From contig SFEG01000006.1 in the NCBI GenBank assembly GCA_004558025.1, positions 41,026 to 105,025 of the forward strand: a stretch of DNA of 64,000 nucleotides, given 5' to 3'. The position numbers and the translations under genes were made by a program. Positions 7,388 to 14,118 of this stretch are shown here, one piece after another. Source of the stretch: Clostridiales bacterium. GTDB lineage: Bacteria; Bacillota; Clostridia; Oscillospirales; Oscillospiraceae. The number at the start of each line of letters is the position of its first letter. Position 1 is the stretch's first letter. The notes under the pieces are model-generated. The model saw only the letters and a list, made by a program, of their open reading frames with translations, was not told the DNA's origin and ran no database searches.

Positions 7388-8543
7388 CTTCGCCGCCCTC
7401 CGAGGCCTCCTCACTCTCTTCGGCATCTTCCGGATAGAGGTCGGGGTCATCCATATCATCGTACTCGGCGGAATAGGAGCTGTAGTCGCCGAACTGGCCG
7501 GAGTACTCGCTCTTATGCATGATGTGTATATCCTCGGGCTCAAGGCGGATGCCGATATACGAGCCGACCTCGTAGAAGTCAGTCGTCTGGATAAGCCACT
7601 TGAAGCCTTTGAAATCGACTATCGTATCATAATGCACGCCCTTAAACGTTACCGAGGTGACGGTTCCGCACAGGTGTCCGTCATCGGGGGCGACGATGTC
7701 GATATCCTCGGGGCGGATAACGACGTCGACGGGCTCGTTTTTCTCAAAGCCGAAGTCGACGCATTTGAACTTGCGGCCGAAGAATTTGACCAGTCTGTCC
7801 TCAAGCATAACGCCGTCGAGGATGTTGCTTTCGCCGATGAAGTCCGCGACAAATGCGTTTTTCGGCTCGTTATAGATATCCTCGGGCGTGCCGATCTGCT
7901 GGATGCGGCCCTTATCCATGACGACGACAGTGTCGGACATGGAAAGCGCCTCCTCCTGATCGTGGGTCACATATATAAAAGTGATGCCCATCGCCTGCTG
8001 GATACGCTTGAGCTCGTTCTGCATATCCTTGCGAAGACGTAGGTCAAGAGCGCCGAGCGGCTCGTCAAGCAGCAGCACCTTCGGACGGTTAACCAGTGCG
8101 CGAGCTATGGCGACACGCTGCTGCTGACCGCCGGACAGCTGCGATACCTTGCGGTTTTCAAAGCCCTTGAGGCTTACGATCTCGAGCATTTCCGTAACGC
8201 GCTCGTCGATCTCCTCCTCGGGAAGCTTTGCAAGGCGCAGTCCGAAAGCCACGTTTTCGTACACATCAAGGTGCGGAAACAGCGCATACTTCTGGAATAC
8301 CGTGTTGACCTTACGTTTGTGAGGCGGGACATCATTGATCCTCACGCCGTCAAAAAGCACGTCGCCGCCGGTGGGCTTTATAAAGCCGCCGATGATCCTG
8401 AGCGTGGTGGTCTTGCCGCAGCCGGATGGACCCAACAGCGTGAGGAATTCCTTATCATTAAAATACAGGTTAATATCGTTTAAAACGATCTCGTCGTCAA
8501 ACGCCATTTGACAATTCACAAGGCGAATGAGTTCTTTGGACAT
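7377..8543 (-). CDS. potA: Spermidine/putrescine ABC transporter ATPase
   Basis: A 388-residue ABC ATPase that powers polyamine uptake. Visible motifs are Walker A GPSGCGKTT, Q-loop VFQKYALFPH, signature LSGGQQQR, Walker B VLLLDEP, and the H-loop in YVTHDQEEAL. A C-terminal regulatory (TOBE-type) domain follows from about residue 240. The final 40 or so residues are a Tyr/Asp/Glu-rich tail not usual for PotA. It is first in potABCD, and its promoter and a leader hairpin lie upstream. Confidence 0.95.
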   Translation of the reverse strand: MSKELIRLVNCQMAFDDEIVLNDINLYFNDKEFLTLLGPSGCGKTTTLRIIGGFIKPTGGDVLFDGVRINDVPPHKRKVNTVFQKYALFPHLDVYENVAFGLRLAKLPEEEIDERVTEMLEIVSLKGFENRKVSQLSGGQQQRVAIARALVNRPKVLLLDEPLGALDLRLRKDMQNELKRIQQAMGITFIYVTHDQEEALSMSDTVVVMDKGRIQQIGTPEDIYNEPKNAFVADFIGESNILDGVMLEDRLVKFFGRKFKCVDFGFEKNEPVDVVIRPEDIDIVAPDDGHLCGTVTSVTFKGVHYDTIVDFKGFKWLIQTTDFYEVGSYIGIRLEPEDIHIMHKSEYSGQFGDYSSYSAEYDDMDDPDLYPEDAEESEEASEGGEDEE

Positions 8544-8583
8544 TTATCCTCCCCCATTTCATAAAATAATAAAAAATATGAGA

Positions 8584-8617
8584 AAGGACACCACGGACCT
8601 GCGTCCGGAGTGCCCTT
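8584..8617 (-). promoter_or_regulatory. Leader hairpin at the 5' end of the potABCD mRNA
   Basis: AAGGGCAC pairs with GTGTCCTT and an inner CGGAC pairs with GTCCG around a GCAG loop. The stem starts about five bases after the predicted transcription start and is followed by an AT-rich stretch. It may stabilise the mRNA, act as an attenuator, or terminate the upstream rluC-like gene. Confidence 0.5.
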
Positions 8618-8629
8618 TGCATCGTGAAC

Positions 8630-8658
8630 AATATACATAATATATCCCGGAAAGTCAA
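8630..8658 (-). promoter_or_regulatory. potABCD promoter
   Basis: TTGACT (8653-8658) and TATATT (8630-8635) on the minus strand are 17 bases apart, a strong sigma-A-type promoter about 80 bases before potA. Confidence 0.75.
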
Positions 8659-8687
8659 CATTTTTCCGCATTTTTTGCGATAATTTT

Positions 8688-9665
8688 TCAAATACCGTCA
8701 AGACAGGCGACACCGAAGTATTTTTCCGCGAATTCAACGCTTTCGACGGTGAATGTTTTGCCTCGTAAATACTCCAAAATGCCCGCATCGGTCGGGAAGG
8801 CAAACTCGAGCTTATATGAATAAAGCGCCTGCCCCTTTTCGCCGAAATTTTTGTTAAAGCGCTCGCTTCCGTATTTTCCGTCGCCGAGAAGCGGCATACC
8901 AGCATGAGACATCTGTGCGCGTATCTGATGCGTGCGGCCTGTGAGCAGCCTGCACTCCATCAGCGAAAGAGCGCCCGAGGTTTTTATGAGCCTGTACTCG
9001 GTGACGGCGGTCTTTGCGCCGGGCTCGGGGCGATTTTTGACATAGACCTGATTTTTCGCCGCATCCTTGAAAAGATAGTTTTCCAGCCTGCCGCACGGCT
9101 GCTTCGGTCTTCCCTGAACGGCGCAGAGATAATATTTTTCGATCTCCCTGTCGCGGATCTTGTCATTTAATATTCTCAGTGCCTCGGCATTTTTTGCAGC
9201 GATCACTATGCCGCCGGTGTTGCGGTCGATGCGGTTACACAGAGCGGGAGCAAAGGAGTTTTCGCCCCTGGGATCCCATTCGCCCTTCTGCGCGAGGTAG
9301 GCCTGGATATTAGCTATGAGCGTGTTATAATCCCACGCTCCGGCACTGTGGCACAGTACGCCCGGCTTTTTATCGGCAAGCAGGATATTCTCGTCCTCAT
9401 AGACGATGTTTATCCTCGGCTTTCCGACCTTGAGATAGGCATTTTCCTCGCGCGGCTTTTCAAAAAACTCATCGTTTATGTAAAGGCTCAAAACGTCGCC
9501 CTCGTTAAGGCGCGTATCGCGCTTTGCGCCTTTGCCGTTAAGCTTTATGCGCTTTATCCTTATGTACTTTTGCAGCAGCGTTTCCGGCAGCAGCGGCACC
9601 GCCTTGCCGACAAAGCGGTCGAGCCGCTGACCTGCGTCGTTTCGCCTTACGGTCAGTTCCTTCAT
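8688..9665 (-). CDS. RluA-family 23S rRNA pseudouridine synthase (RluC/RluD-like)
   Basis: A 325-residue enzyme that converts specific rRNA uridines to pseudouridine. An N-terminal S4 RNA-binding segment (GQRLDRFVGKAV ... LLQKYIRIKRIKLNG) precedes the catalytic core, where NRIDRNTGGIVI holds the catalytic Asp. GRTHQIRAQM is also typical of the family. The start at 9665 (MKELTVRRND) is preferred: a TATAAT box lies seven bases upstream, so the mRNA would begin at the start codon, and no ribosome binding site is visible. The longer frame from 9692 would begin upstream of the -10 box. Confidence 0.9.
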   Translation of the reverse strand: MKELTVRRNDAGQRLDRFVGKAVPLLPETLLQKYIRIKRIKLNGKGAKRDTRLNEGDVLSLYINDEFFEKPREENAYLKVGKPRINIVYEDENILLADKKPGVLCHSAGAWDYNTLIANIQAYLAQKGEWDPRGENSFAPALCNRIDRNTGGIVIAAKNAEALRILNDKIRDREIEKYYLCAVQGRPKQPCGRLENYLFKDAAKNQVYVKNRPEPGAKTAVTEYRLIKTSGALSLMECRLLTGRTHQIRAQMSHAGMPLLGDGKYGSERFNKNFGEKGQALYSYKLEFAFPTDAGILEYLRGKTFTVESVEFAEKYFGVACLDGI

Positions 9666-9672
9666 ACGCGAT

Positions 9673-9702
9673 ATTATACACGCCGAAAACATAAAAAATC
9701 AA
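9673..9702 (-). promoter_or_regulatory. Promoter of the pseudouridine synthase gene, predicting a leaderless mRNA
   Basis: TTGATT (9697-9702) and TATAAT (9673-9678) have an 18-base spacer. Seven bases separate the -10 box from the A of the ATG at 9665, so transcription should start at or next to the start codon. The -35 box lies inside the terminator of the upstream small gene. Confidence 0.65.
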
Positions 9703-9727
9703 GCCCCCGAAGATTTTGGGGGCTTGA
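9699..9727 (-). terminator. Terminator of the 27-residue peptide gene
   Basis: TCAAGCCCCC (9699-9708) pairs with GGGGGCTTGA (9718-9727). On the minus strand the stem is followed by TTTTTT. Confidence 0.85.
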
Positions 9728-9745
9728 CGTTATATCATTACTCAA

Positions 9746-9829
9746 TTATGCCTTCTGCATACCCTTAACGGTCATCCAAACCATGCCGGTGAGATATGCT
9801 GCTGTGAAAATACCGATACCTGCTAACAT
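9746..9829 (-). CDS. 27-residue hydrophobic membrane peptide
   Basis: The frame starts with ATG at 9829 behind AAGGAG, nine bases upstream, and encodes MLAGIGIFTAAYLTGMVW followed by a short MTVKGMQKA tail: one hydrophobic helix with a basic end. It has its own promoter (9886-9913) and its own strong terminator (9699-9727), so it looks like a deliberate single-gene unit. No family is recognised. It may be a small subunit or modulator of a membrane transporter. A 17-bp palindrome upstream recurs in front of the NSS transporter gene at 27209-28723. Confidence 0.65.
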   Translation of the reverse strand: MLAGIGIFTAAYLTGMVWMTVKGMQKA

Positions 9830-9885
9830 TGTCTTGTGCTCCTTTCAAATTTAGGCCTTGAGTTTATTTCCTCTTTGCATTTTTC

Positions 9886-9913
9886 ATTATAGTCATTCCG
9901 CCGAGAAAATCAA
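9886..9913 (-). promoter_or_regulatory. Promoter of the 27-residue peptide gene
   Basis: TTGATT (9908-9913) and TATAAT (9886-9891) on the minus strand are 16 bases apart. Confidence 0.65.
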
Positions 9914-9942
9914 CTGTTTTTCACAAAAACGAGTTTTGCTTT

Positions 9943-9959
9943 TTGTGAAAGTTGCACAA
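9943..9959. promoter_or_regulatory. 17-bp palindromic operator-like site, copy 1
   Basis: TTGTGAAAGTTGCACAA lies about 65-80 bases upstream of the predicted start of the 27-residue peptide mRNA. It is identical to the site at 28903-28919 (read on the minus strand) except for the central base. Confidence 0.5.
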
Positions 9960-10200
9960 CAAACTACATTTTGCAGCCTCATTTTGAAAACTTGCAGAAT
10001 GGCTTTTGCAGGCATTTTGCAGTTTGCATAATGCAAGGCTTCATTATTCGTTTTACGGCTTTGACGCTTGGCAAAGGCCTAATTTTTGCAAGTTTACATG
10101 CACAGCCGATGCAAAAACGGCGTTATATATGAAATTCAGCTTGCAAGCATCTGCGATTTTGCGGCTGCAAAAGCTGCATTTTCGCCCGAACCGCAAGCCG
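9960..10200. other. Non-coding island crowded with TGCA
   Basis: No convincing gene is seen. TGCA occurs about 12 times in this stretch, mostly as TTTTGCAG, TTTGCA or ATGCAA, against roughly one expected by chance. The frame at 10006-10251 has no ribosome binding site and an odd composition. The function is unknown. Confidence 0.45.
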
Positions 10201-10209
10201 ACAGCGCAA

Positions 10210-10236
10210 AAACGCGGCGGTAAAACTGCCGCGTTT
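10210..10236 (-). terminator. Terminator of the XRE-regulator pseudogene
   Basis: AAACGCGGC (10210-10218) pairs with GCCGCGTTT (10228-10236). The minus strand continues with a T-run. Confidence 0.75.
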
Positions 10237-10321
10237 ATTAAGGCATATTAAGAATTTCGTTAAAACAGCACAGCCGCAAATAAGTTCTGCGCAAAAATGC
10301 GTGCGGTTTTGCGCAGCGCAG

Positions 10322-11008
10322 CTATTGCGCCTTGCACGAAGCATCGGCATCCGATGCATTTTCCGGCTTTTTGAGCGAAAATCCCGCCAATGACGCACCG
10401 AGGACAATGTAGACCCATGGGTGATATAAGTTCATATAGTAGAAGGCCCTCGCATATGGCCACCCGAATTCATATGTAGCGCCGAAAAATACCCATACAG
10501 CAAGTGATAAACCTATGTAAGCTGCCACAGTGAACACTATTACTGCGATTTTCACTATGCGAGTACACTTCGATATTAATGGCTTACCCTTGAAAGCAAG
10601 CAGGACTACATTCACTATTGTATAGCCAAAAAGTATCCTTACCGTCGTTTTAAGTATCAGCTCTTCGATCGCAAGCGGCCAAACGATGAATGTCGCATAT
10701 CTGTATGCCGTAAGCTATCTGCGCAAATACAGATCAAGCCCCCACAGTGCCGCCGTCACGACAGCAAGGATCACGGCGCTTATTATACGGCGTTTGCGGT
10801 CATCGACGGGTCTGCCGTAAAAGACCGTGTTCGCGTCCGCATCCAGCACCTCGGCTATATGCAGGATCATGTCAACATCCGGGCGCGTTTTGCCCGTCTC
10901 TTAATTTGAAACGGTCTGCCGCGTCACGAACAGCCGCGCGGCCAGTTCCTCCTGCGTGAGGCCCTTGCTCTCGCGCAGGTCGCGTATGTTCTTCCCTATG
11001 TCTCGCAT
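10322..11008 (-). pseudogene. XRE-family HTH regulator with C-terminal membrane domain, two in-frame stop codons
   Basis: The frame from 11008 to 10322 is exactly 229 codons with no frameshift. It opens with a classic XRE helix-turn-helix (RDLRESKGLTQEELAARLFV, RQTVSN) and continues ETGKTRPDVDMILHIAEVL, then several hydrophobic helices. A TAA replaces residue 36 (10901-10903), where the family almost always has Tyr in SNYETG. A TAG at residue 98 (10715-10717) splits the membrane part. The start has a GAGGTGATGAC site. The intact frame with two nonsense codons suggests recent inactivation; readthrough is less likely. The 97-residue fragment from 10615 would be a membrane remnant. Confidence 0.8.
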
Positions 11009-11092
11009 GTCATCACCTCGGTCTAAACGTAGCATAAAGCGGCAAATTTGTCACGCAATGATGCTTTTACATATACAAAACACACATAAAAA

Positions 11093-11116
11093 ATCAGCCG
11101 CGCAAAGGCGACTGAT
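11093..11116 (-). terminator. Terminator of the yabP-yabQ-divIC-S1 operon
   Basis: ATCAG-CGC pairs with GCG-CTGAT around a short loop with one mismatch. The minus strand continues with TTTTTT. Confidence 0.7.
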
Positions 11117-11121
11117 GATAA

Positions 11122-11568
11122 TTATTTTCTTCTGCGTGAGCGGCCGCGGTCGGCATACATGCGATTATCCGCAATGCGGCTGTCGGAATCCTTCATGAAC
11201 TGCTTGAGCTTATCCTCGAAGGCCTGATCCTCCGTCGGCGCAGCGACCTGACCCGTAGGCTGGGCGGATTGCTGCTGCGGTCTCGGCGCGGCGGAGCACT
11301 GCTGAGAAGGCGCGCGCTTCCGCGGCGCTTCCTGAGCTTCCTCGGCGCGCTTTATGGAGAGATTTATCTTATCCCCGTTTATGCCGATGACCTTGACCTT
11401 GACAGTCTGACCGACGCTGACAAACTGCGCAACGTCGCTTACAAAAGTGTTTGCGATCTCGGAAATATGCACGAGACCGCTCTTGCCTCCGGGCAGATTG
11501 ACAAAAGCGCCGAACTTTGTTACGCCGCTTACCTTGCCTTCCAGCACCGCTCCCACTTCAGGCTGCAT
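11122..11568 (-). CDS. S1-domain RNA-binding protein (YabR-like)
   Basis: A 148-residue protein. Residues 1-75 form an S1 RNA-binding domain (VGAVLEGKVSGVTKFGAFVN, SGLVHISEIA, GINGDKINLSIKRA). A low-complexity Gln/Pro/Ala linker follows, then a basic end (GRSRRRK). The YabR/GSP13 family binds RNA or ribosomes. In Clostridia and Bacillus it follows divIC in the yab cluster, as here, three bases after the divIC stop. Confidence 0.87.
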   Translation of the reverse strand: MQPEVGAVLEGKVSGVTKFGAFVNLPGGKSGLVHISEIANTFVSDVAQFVSVGQTVKVKVIGINGDKINLSIKRAEEAQEAPRKRAPSQQCSAAPRPQQQSAQPTGQVAAPTEDQAFEDKLKQFMKDSDSRIADNRMYADRGRSRRRK

Positions 11569-11571
11569 ATT

Positions 11572-11844
11572 TTATCCCCTTATATCTCTGAATATCTTTT
11601 CATCCGCGCCGATAAGCCTGAGTCTGCGCTCTGCCAGACTCTCTATACCGTCGTCGGTATCAATGTCCTGCATCTGCTCCTCAAGATATGCGCCCTCTGC
11701 CTGCGCCTCGGTGATCTCCGCCCGCAGAGCGCTCGTCTGCTCCATTGCGTCGGCGAGGTCGCGCTTGAGGCTGACCAGGTTCAGAATAGCATATACGGCA
11801 AGCATCGTCAATGCCAGACCGACGATCGTCGTCGATTTTTTCAT
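11572..11844 (-). CDS. divIC: Septum formation initiator, DivIC/FtsB family
   Basis: A 90-residue bitopic protein: short cytoplasmic start, one membrane helix (IVGLALTMLAVYAILNLVSL), then a coiled coil (KRDLADAMEQTSALRAEITE) outside the cell. This is the architecture of DivIC/FtsB, which joins FtsL and DivIB/FtsQ at the division septum. It sits between yabQ and the S1 gene, as in other sporulating Firmicutes. The start follows GGAGCAGG and lies inside the yabQ frame. Confidence 0.85.
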   Translation of the reverse strand: MKKSTTIVGLALTMLAVYAILNLVSLKRDLADAMEQTSALRAEITEAQAEGAYLEEQMQDIDTDDGIESLAERRLRLIGADEKIFRDIRG

Positions 11845-12274
11845 CCTGCTCCGCTTTTCTCCTTTTGCTGCTTTGTTTTTTCATTGTATACCAGTTAAAG
11901 GCTTTTGAAAAGCATTTTTTGACGGCATCGGAAAATTTTTTTGAAATCTTCTTCGCAGGAGCGAAAATTCGGGCTATGAAGCCCGTCAAACGCACAAAAA
12001 CCGGCAGTATCACAGGACTCAGCAGAGCCATATATGCCGCAAAGCCTGCCGCCGCTGCGCAGAACATGAATATGTGAACTCCACCCTGCCCAATGTCCAT
12101 GCCGAGAATGAACAGCGCAAACAGCAGCGCCGCGCAAAAAAGCATATCGAGCGCCGCATTTCTATGCAGCATCCGGCGCAGTGCGCGAAACACATCATAT
12201 GTAATGCCAAGTTCAAAGCCGGTCAGGGTCGATACCGCAAGCTGTGCGAGCTGAAGCGAAACTTCAAGGTGCAT
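11681..12274 (-). CDS. yabQ: Spore cortex biosynthesis protein YabQ
   Basis: A membrane protein needed for spore cortex formation in Bacillus. It starts one base after the yabP stop (TAA-ATG). Several hydrophobic helices are visible (LFCAALLFALFILGMDIGQG, FMFCAAAAGFAAYMAL). The expected end is near KKQSSKRRKAE, about residue 143. Here the frame runs on for some 164 bases in the wrong frame over divIC, giving an Arg/Asp/Gly-rich tail of about 55 residues that looks non-native. A one-base indel near 11845 would restore a stop at the divIC start, so the last third is doubtful. Confidence 0.8.
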   Translation of the reverse strand: MHLEVSLQLAQLAVSTLTGFELGITYDVFRALRRMLHRNAALDMLFCAALLFALFILGMDIGQGGVHIFMFCAAAAGFAAYMALLSPVILPVFVRLTGFIARIFAPAKKISKKFSDAVKKCFSKAFNWYTMKKQSSKRRKAEQDEKIDDDRRSGIDDACRICYSEPGQPQARPRRRNGADERSAGGDHRGAGRGRIS

Positions 12275-12556
12275 TTATCCGAAAAGCTTCTGCCAGAAGC
12301 CGCCCGAGGGGGCTTTGTCCTCGTAGCTGAGCTCGCTTATGCTGCCCTCGACGCTCAGCTGCCCGACATCGAGGCTTATCTTGCCTATGTGCAGGCCGCT
12401 GCCGCGCACAATTAGGTCTCCCCTGCTCGTGTTCATAACGATCACGTTCTCATCAAAGCTCTCAACGTCCTCAACGCCGGTCACATTGAGCCGTGCTCTG
12501 TCCTCCATGCTTATGCTGTGCGCCTTTGCGCTCTGCTGTTTTTCCTCATACGCCAT
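12275..12556 (-). CDS. yabP: Sporulation protein YabP (YabP/YqfC family)
   Basis: A 93-residue protein (MAYEEKQQ...). HSISMEDRARLNVTGVEDVE, ENVIVMNTSRGDLIVRGSGL and LSVEGSISELSYE are the compact YabP/YqfC fold. YabP is needed for spore cortex assembly. The start at 12556 has AAGGAGGGTGCAGC; the frame open from 12610 lacks a site. It heads yabP-yabQ-divIC-S1 and marks the organism as a likely endospore former. Confidence 0.9.
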   Translation of the reverse strand: MAYEEKQQSAKAHSISMEDRARLNVTGVEDVESFDENVIVMNTSRGDLIVRGSGLHIGKISLDVGQLSVEGSISELSYEDKAPSGGFWQKLFG

Positions 12557-12601
12557 GCTGCACCCTCCTTTTTTGTACAAGCATATGAGATCGCAAAACA
12601 A

Positions 12602-12629
12602 AAAATGCACTCTTTTCAGAGTGCATTTT
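12602..12629. terminator. Terminator overlapping the end of the DUF523 gene
   Basis: AAAATGCACTC pairs with GAGTGCATTTT around TTTTCA. On the minus strand a T-run follows. The right arm contains the last DUF523 codons. Confidence 0.85.
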
Positions 12630-13044
12630 CATTCATTATTTTAATGCCGTGCGCTTTGAGCAGCTCGGCGGTGACACCGTCGCCGCCAGCGAGCGTTCCC
12701 GTGAACGTGCCGTCGTAGATCGTTCCGCTTCCGCAGGATGGGCTGTTTGCCTTGAGTATCGCGGTTTTTACATTGAAAAGCCGCGCGAGATAAAGCGCCG
12801 CCTCGGCGCCTTTATTAAACTGCGCCGTCACGTCCACTCCGGTTTTGGAAACGACCCTGTCGCCCAGCCGCTCGGACGGGGTGCGCGGCGTGGTGAGTCC
12901 GCCGTAGCACTCGGGGCACACGGGGATGAGCTCGTACTGCGACACGAGCTTTCCTATCGTTTCATCCGGCAGGCGGTTATTTCCGCCGTCGTATTTGCAG
13001 TTCACGCCTAAAAGGCAGGCGGATATCATGGCTTTTTCCTTCAT
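12616..13044 (-). CDS. DUF523 family protein
   Basis: A 142-residue protein with the family hallmarks ISACLLGVNCKYDG, LIPVCPECYGGL and AILKANSPSCGSGTIYDGTF. The conserved cysteines suggest metal or Fe-S binding, but the biochemical role of DUF523 is not established. The end of the coding region forms half of a terminator. It overlaps the rhomboid gene by four bases and is the last gene of the long minus-strand block. Confidence 0.9.
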   Translation of the reverse strand: MKEKAMISACLLGVNCKYDGGNNRLPDETIGKLVSQYELIPVCPECYGGLTTPRTPSERLGDRVVSKTGVDVTAQFNKGAEAALYLARLFNVKTAILKANSPSCGSGTIYDGTFTGTLAGGDGVTAELLKAHGIKIMNENAL

Positions 13045-13601
13045 CGTCTTCTCAGCCCCAGCACCGCGCCGCAGATGCCGCCGATTATATGCGTAAGCTG
13101 CGAGACGTTATCCTTGAGCATAACTCCGTCAACTATCTCGCTGCCGAGGTAGAGGACAAGCACGAGGATGAGCGTTATGGGTATGCAGCCGTCGCGCATT
13201 CCGGCAAGCGAGGCCATGACTATCATCATGAAGACGATGCCCGACGCGCCCATAAGCATCGAGCCTGGGAACAGGAACCAGTAAACAAGGCCGGACACGA
13301 GCGCCGTTATGACGATGGCGCTCAAAAGATTGCGGCTGCCGTACTTCTCCTCAAGTCCGGGTCCGACGACAAGGATCATCATCATATTGCCTATGTAGTG
13401 GTCATAGTCAACATGGCCGAGGACGTGCAGGAAAAAGCGCGGATATGTGAGTATATCCGACAGCGACGAGTGCCACACGCTGAAAAGATATGTATCCGTC
13501 CAGCCGTTTGTCAGCCTGCCGAGCAGCAGCGCAAGCAGCGATATAAGCGCGAAGGTAAGCGTCACGGGGGCATTGTATTGAAGTCTGAACAGTCTTTTCA
13601 T
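13041..13601 (-). CDS. Rhomboid-family intramembrane serine protease
   Basis: A 186-residue polytopic membrane protein. GASGIVFMM carries the catalytic Ser of the GxSG motif, and THIIGGICGAVLG carries the catalytic His. HYIGNMMMILVVGPGLEEKYG is the conserved HxxxN region. Rhomboids cut membrane proteins within the bilayer; the substrate is unknown. It overlaps the macrodomain gene by four bases and DUF523 by four bases. It is short and compact, with about six helices. Confidence 0.92.
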   Translation of the reverse strand: MKRLFRLQYNAPVTLTFALISLLALLLGRLTNGWTDTYLFSVWHSSLSDILTYPRFFLHVLGHVDYDHYIGNMMMILVVGPGLEEKYGSRNLLSAIVITALVSGLVYWFLFPGSMLMGASGIVFMMIVMASLAGMRDGCIPITLILVLVLYLGSEIVDGVMLKDNVSQLTHIIGGICGAVLGLRRR

Positions 13602-14110
13602 TTGAGCTTCTCCAACGCTTTTTCGTAGTATCCCTTTGTGCGCTCGTCAAAGCAGACCATGCGCACGCGCTCTATCTCCGGGTGCTCGAAGAGATACTCG
13701 GCGATGGTTTTTATCGCGATCTCCGACGCCTTTTCAAGCGGGAAATGATAAACTCCGGTGGATATCGACGGAAAATCAACGGTTTTGCAGCCGTTTTCCG
13801 ACGCGAGCACAAGGCAATTACGGTAGCAGGAGCGAAGCTTGTCCGCCTCATCCTTATTGCCGCCGTGCCAGACCGGGCCGGGCGTGTGTATAACGTACTT
13901 TGCCGGGAGCTTATAGCCGCGGGTTATCTTCGCCTCGCCTGTTTTGCAGCCTCCCAATGTGCGGCACTCGGCCAGAAGCTCGGGGCCTGCCGCTCTGTGG
14001 ATAGCGCCGTCGACTCCGCCGCCGCCGAGCAGCGAGCAGTTTGCGGCGTTTACGATAGCATCGACGCTCTGCTTTGTTATATCGCCCTGAATTATCTCTA
14101 TCTTAGCCAT
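13598..14110 (-). CDS. Macrodomain protein, O-acetyl-ADP-ribose deacetylase-like (YmdB type)
   Basis: A 170-residue single macrodomain: EIIQGDITKQSVDAIVNAAN at the start, then LLGGGGVDGAIHRAAG, KYVIHTPGP and SISTGVYHFPLEKA. These are the ADP-ribose-binding loops. Family members hydrolyse O-acetyl-ADP-ribose or remove ADP-ribose from proteins. The start at 14110 follows GAGGTG. It lies eight bases after the threonine-aldolase gene, in an operon with rhomboid and DUF523. Confidence 0.92.
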   Translation of the reverse strand: MAKIEIIQGDITKQSVDAIVNAANCSLLGGGGVDGAIHRAAGPELLAECRTLGGCKTGEAKITRGYKLPAKYVIHTPGPVWHGGNKDEADKLRSCYRNCLVLASENGCKTVDFPSISTGVYHFPLEKASEIAIKTIAEYLFEHPEIERVRMVCFDERTKGYYEKALEKLK

Positions 14111-14118
14111 ACAGCACC

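Noticed and set aside
10006..10251. Open frame of 81 residues on the plus strand in the TGCA island
   Set aside because: No ribosome binding site, low-complexity composition driven by the repeated TGCA motif, and it runs into a terminator for the opposite strand.
10715..10903. Read-through by selenocysteine or pyrrolysine in the XRE regulator
   Set aside because: TAA is neither a Sec nor a Pyl codon, the position is normally Tyr, and no recoding element was seen. Pseudogene is simpler.
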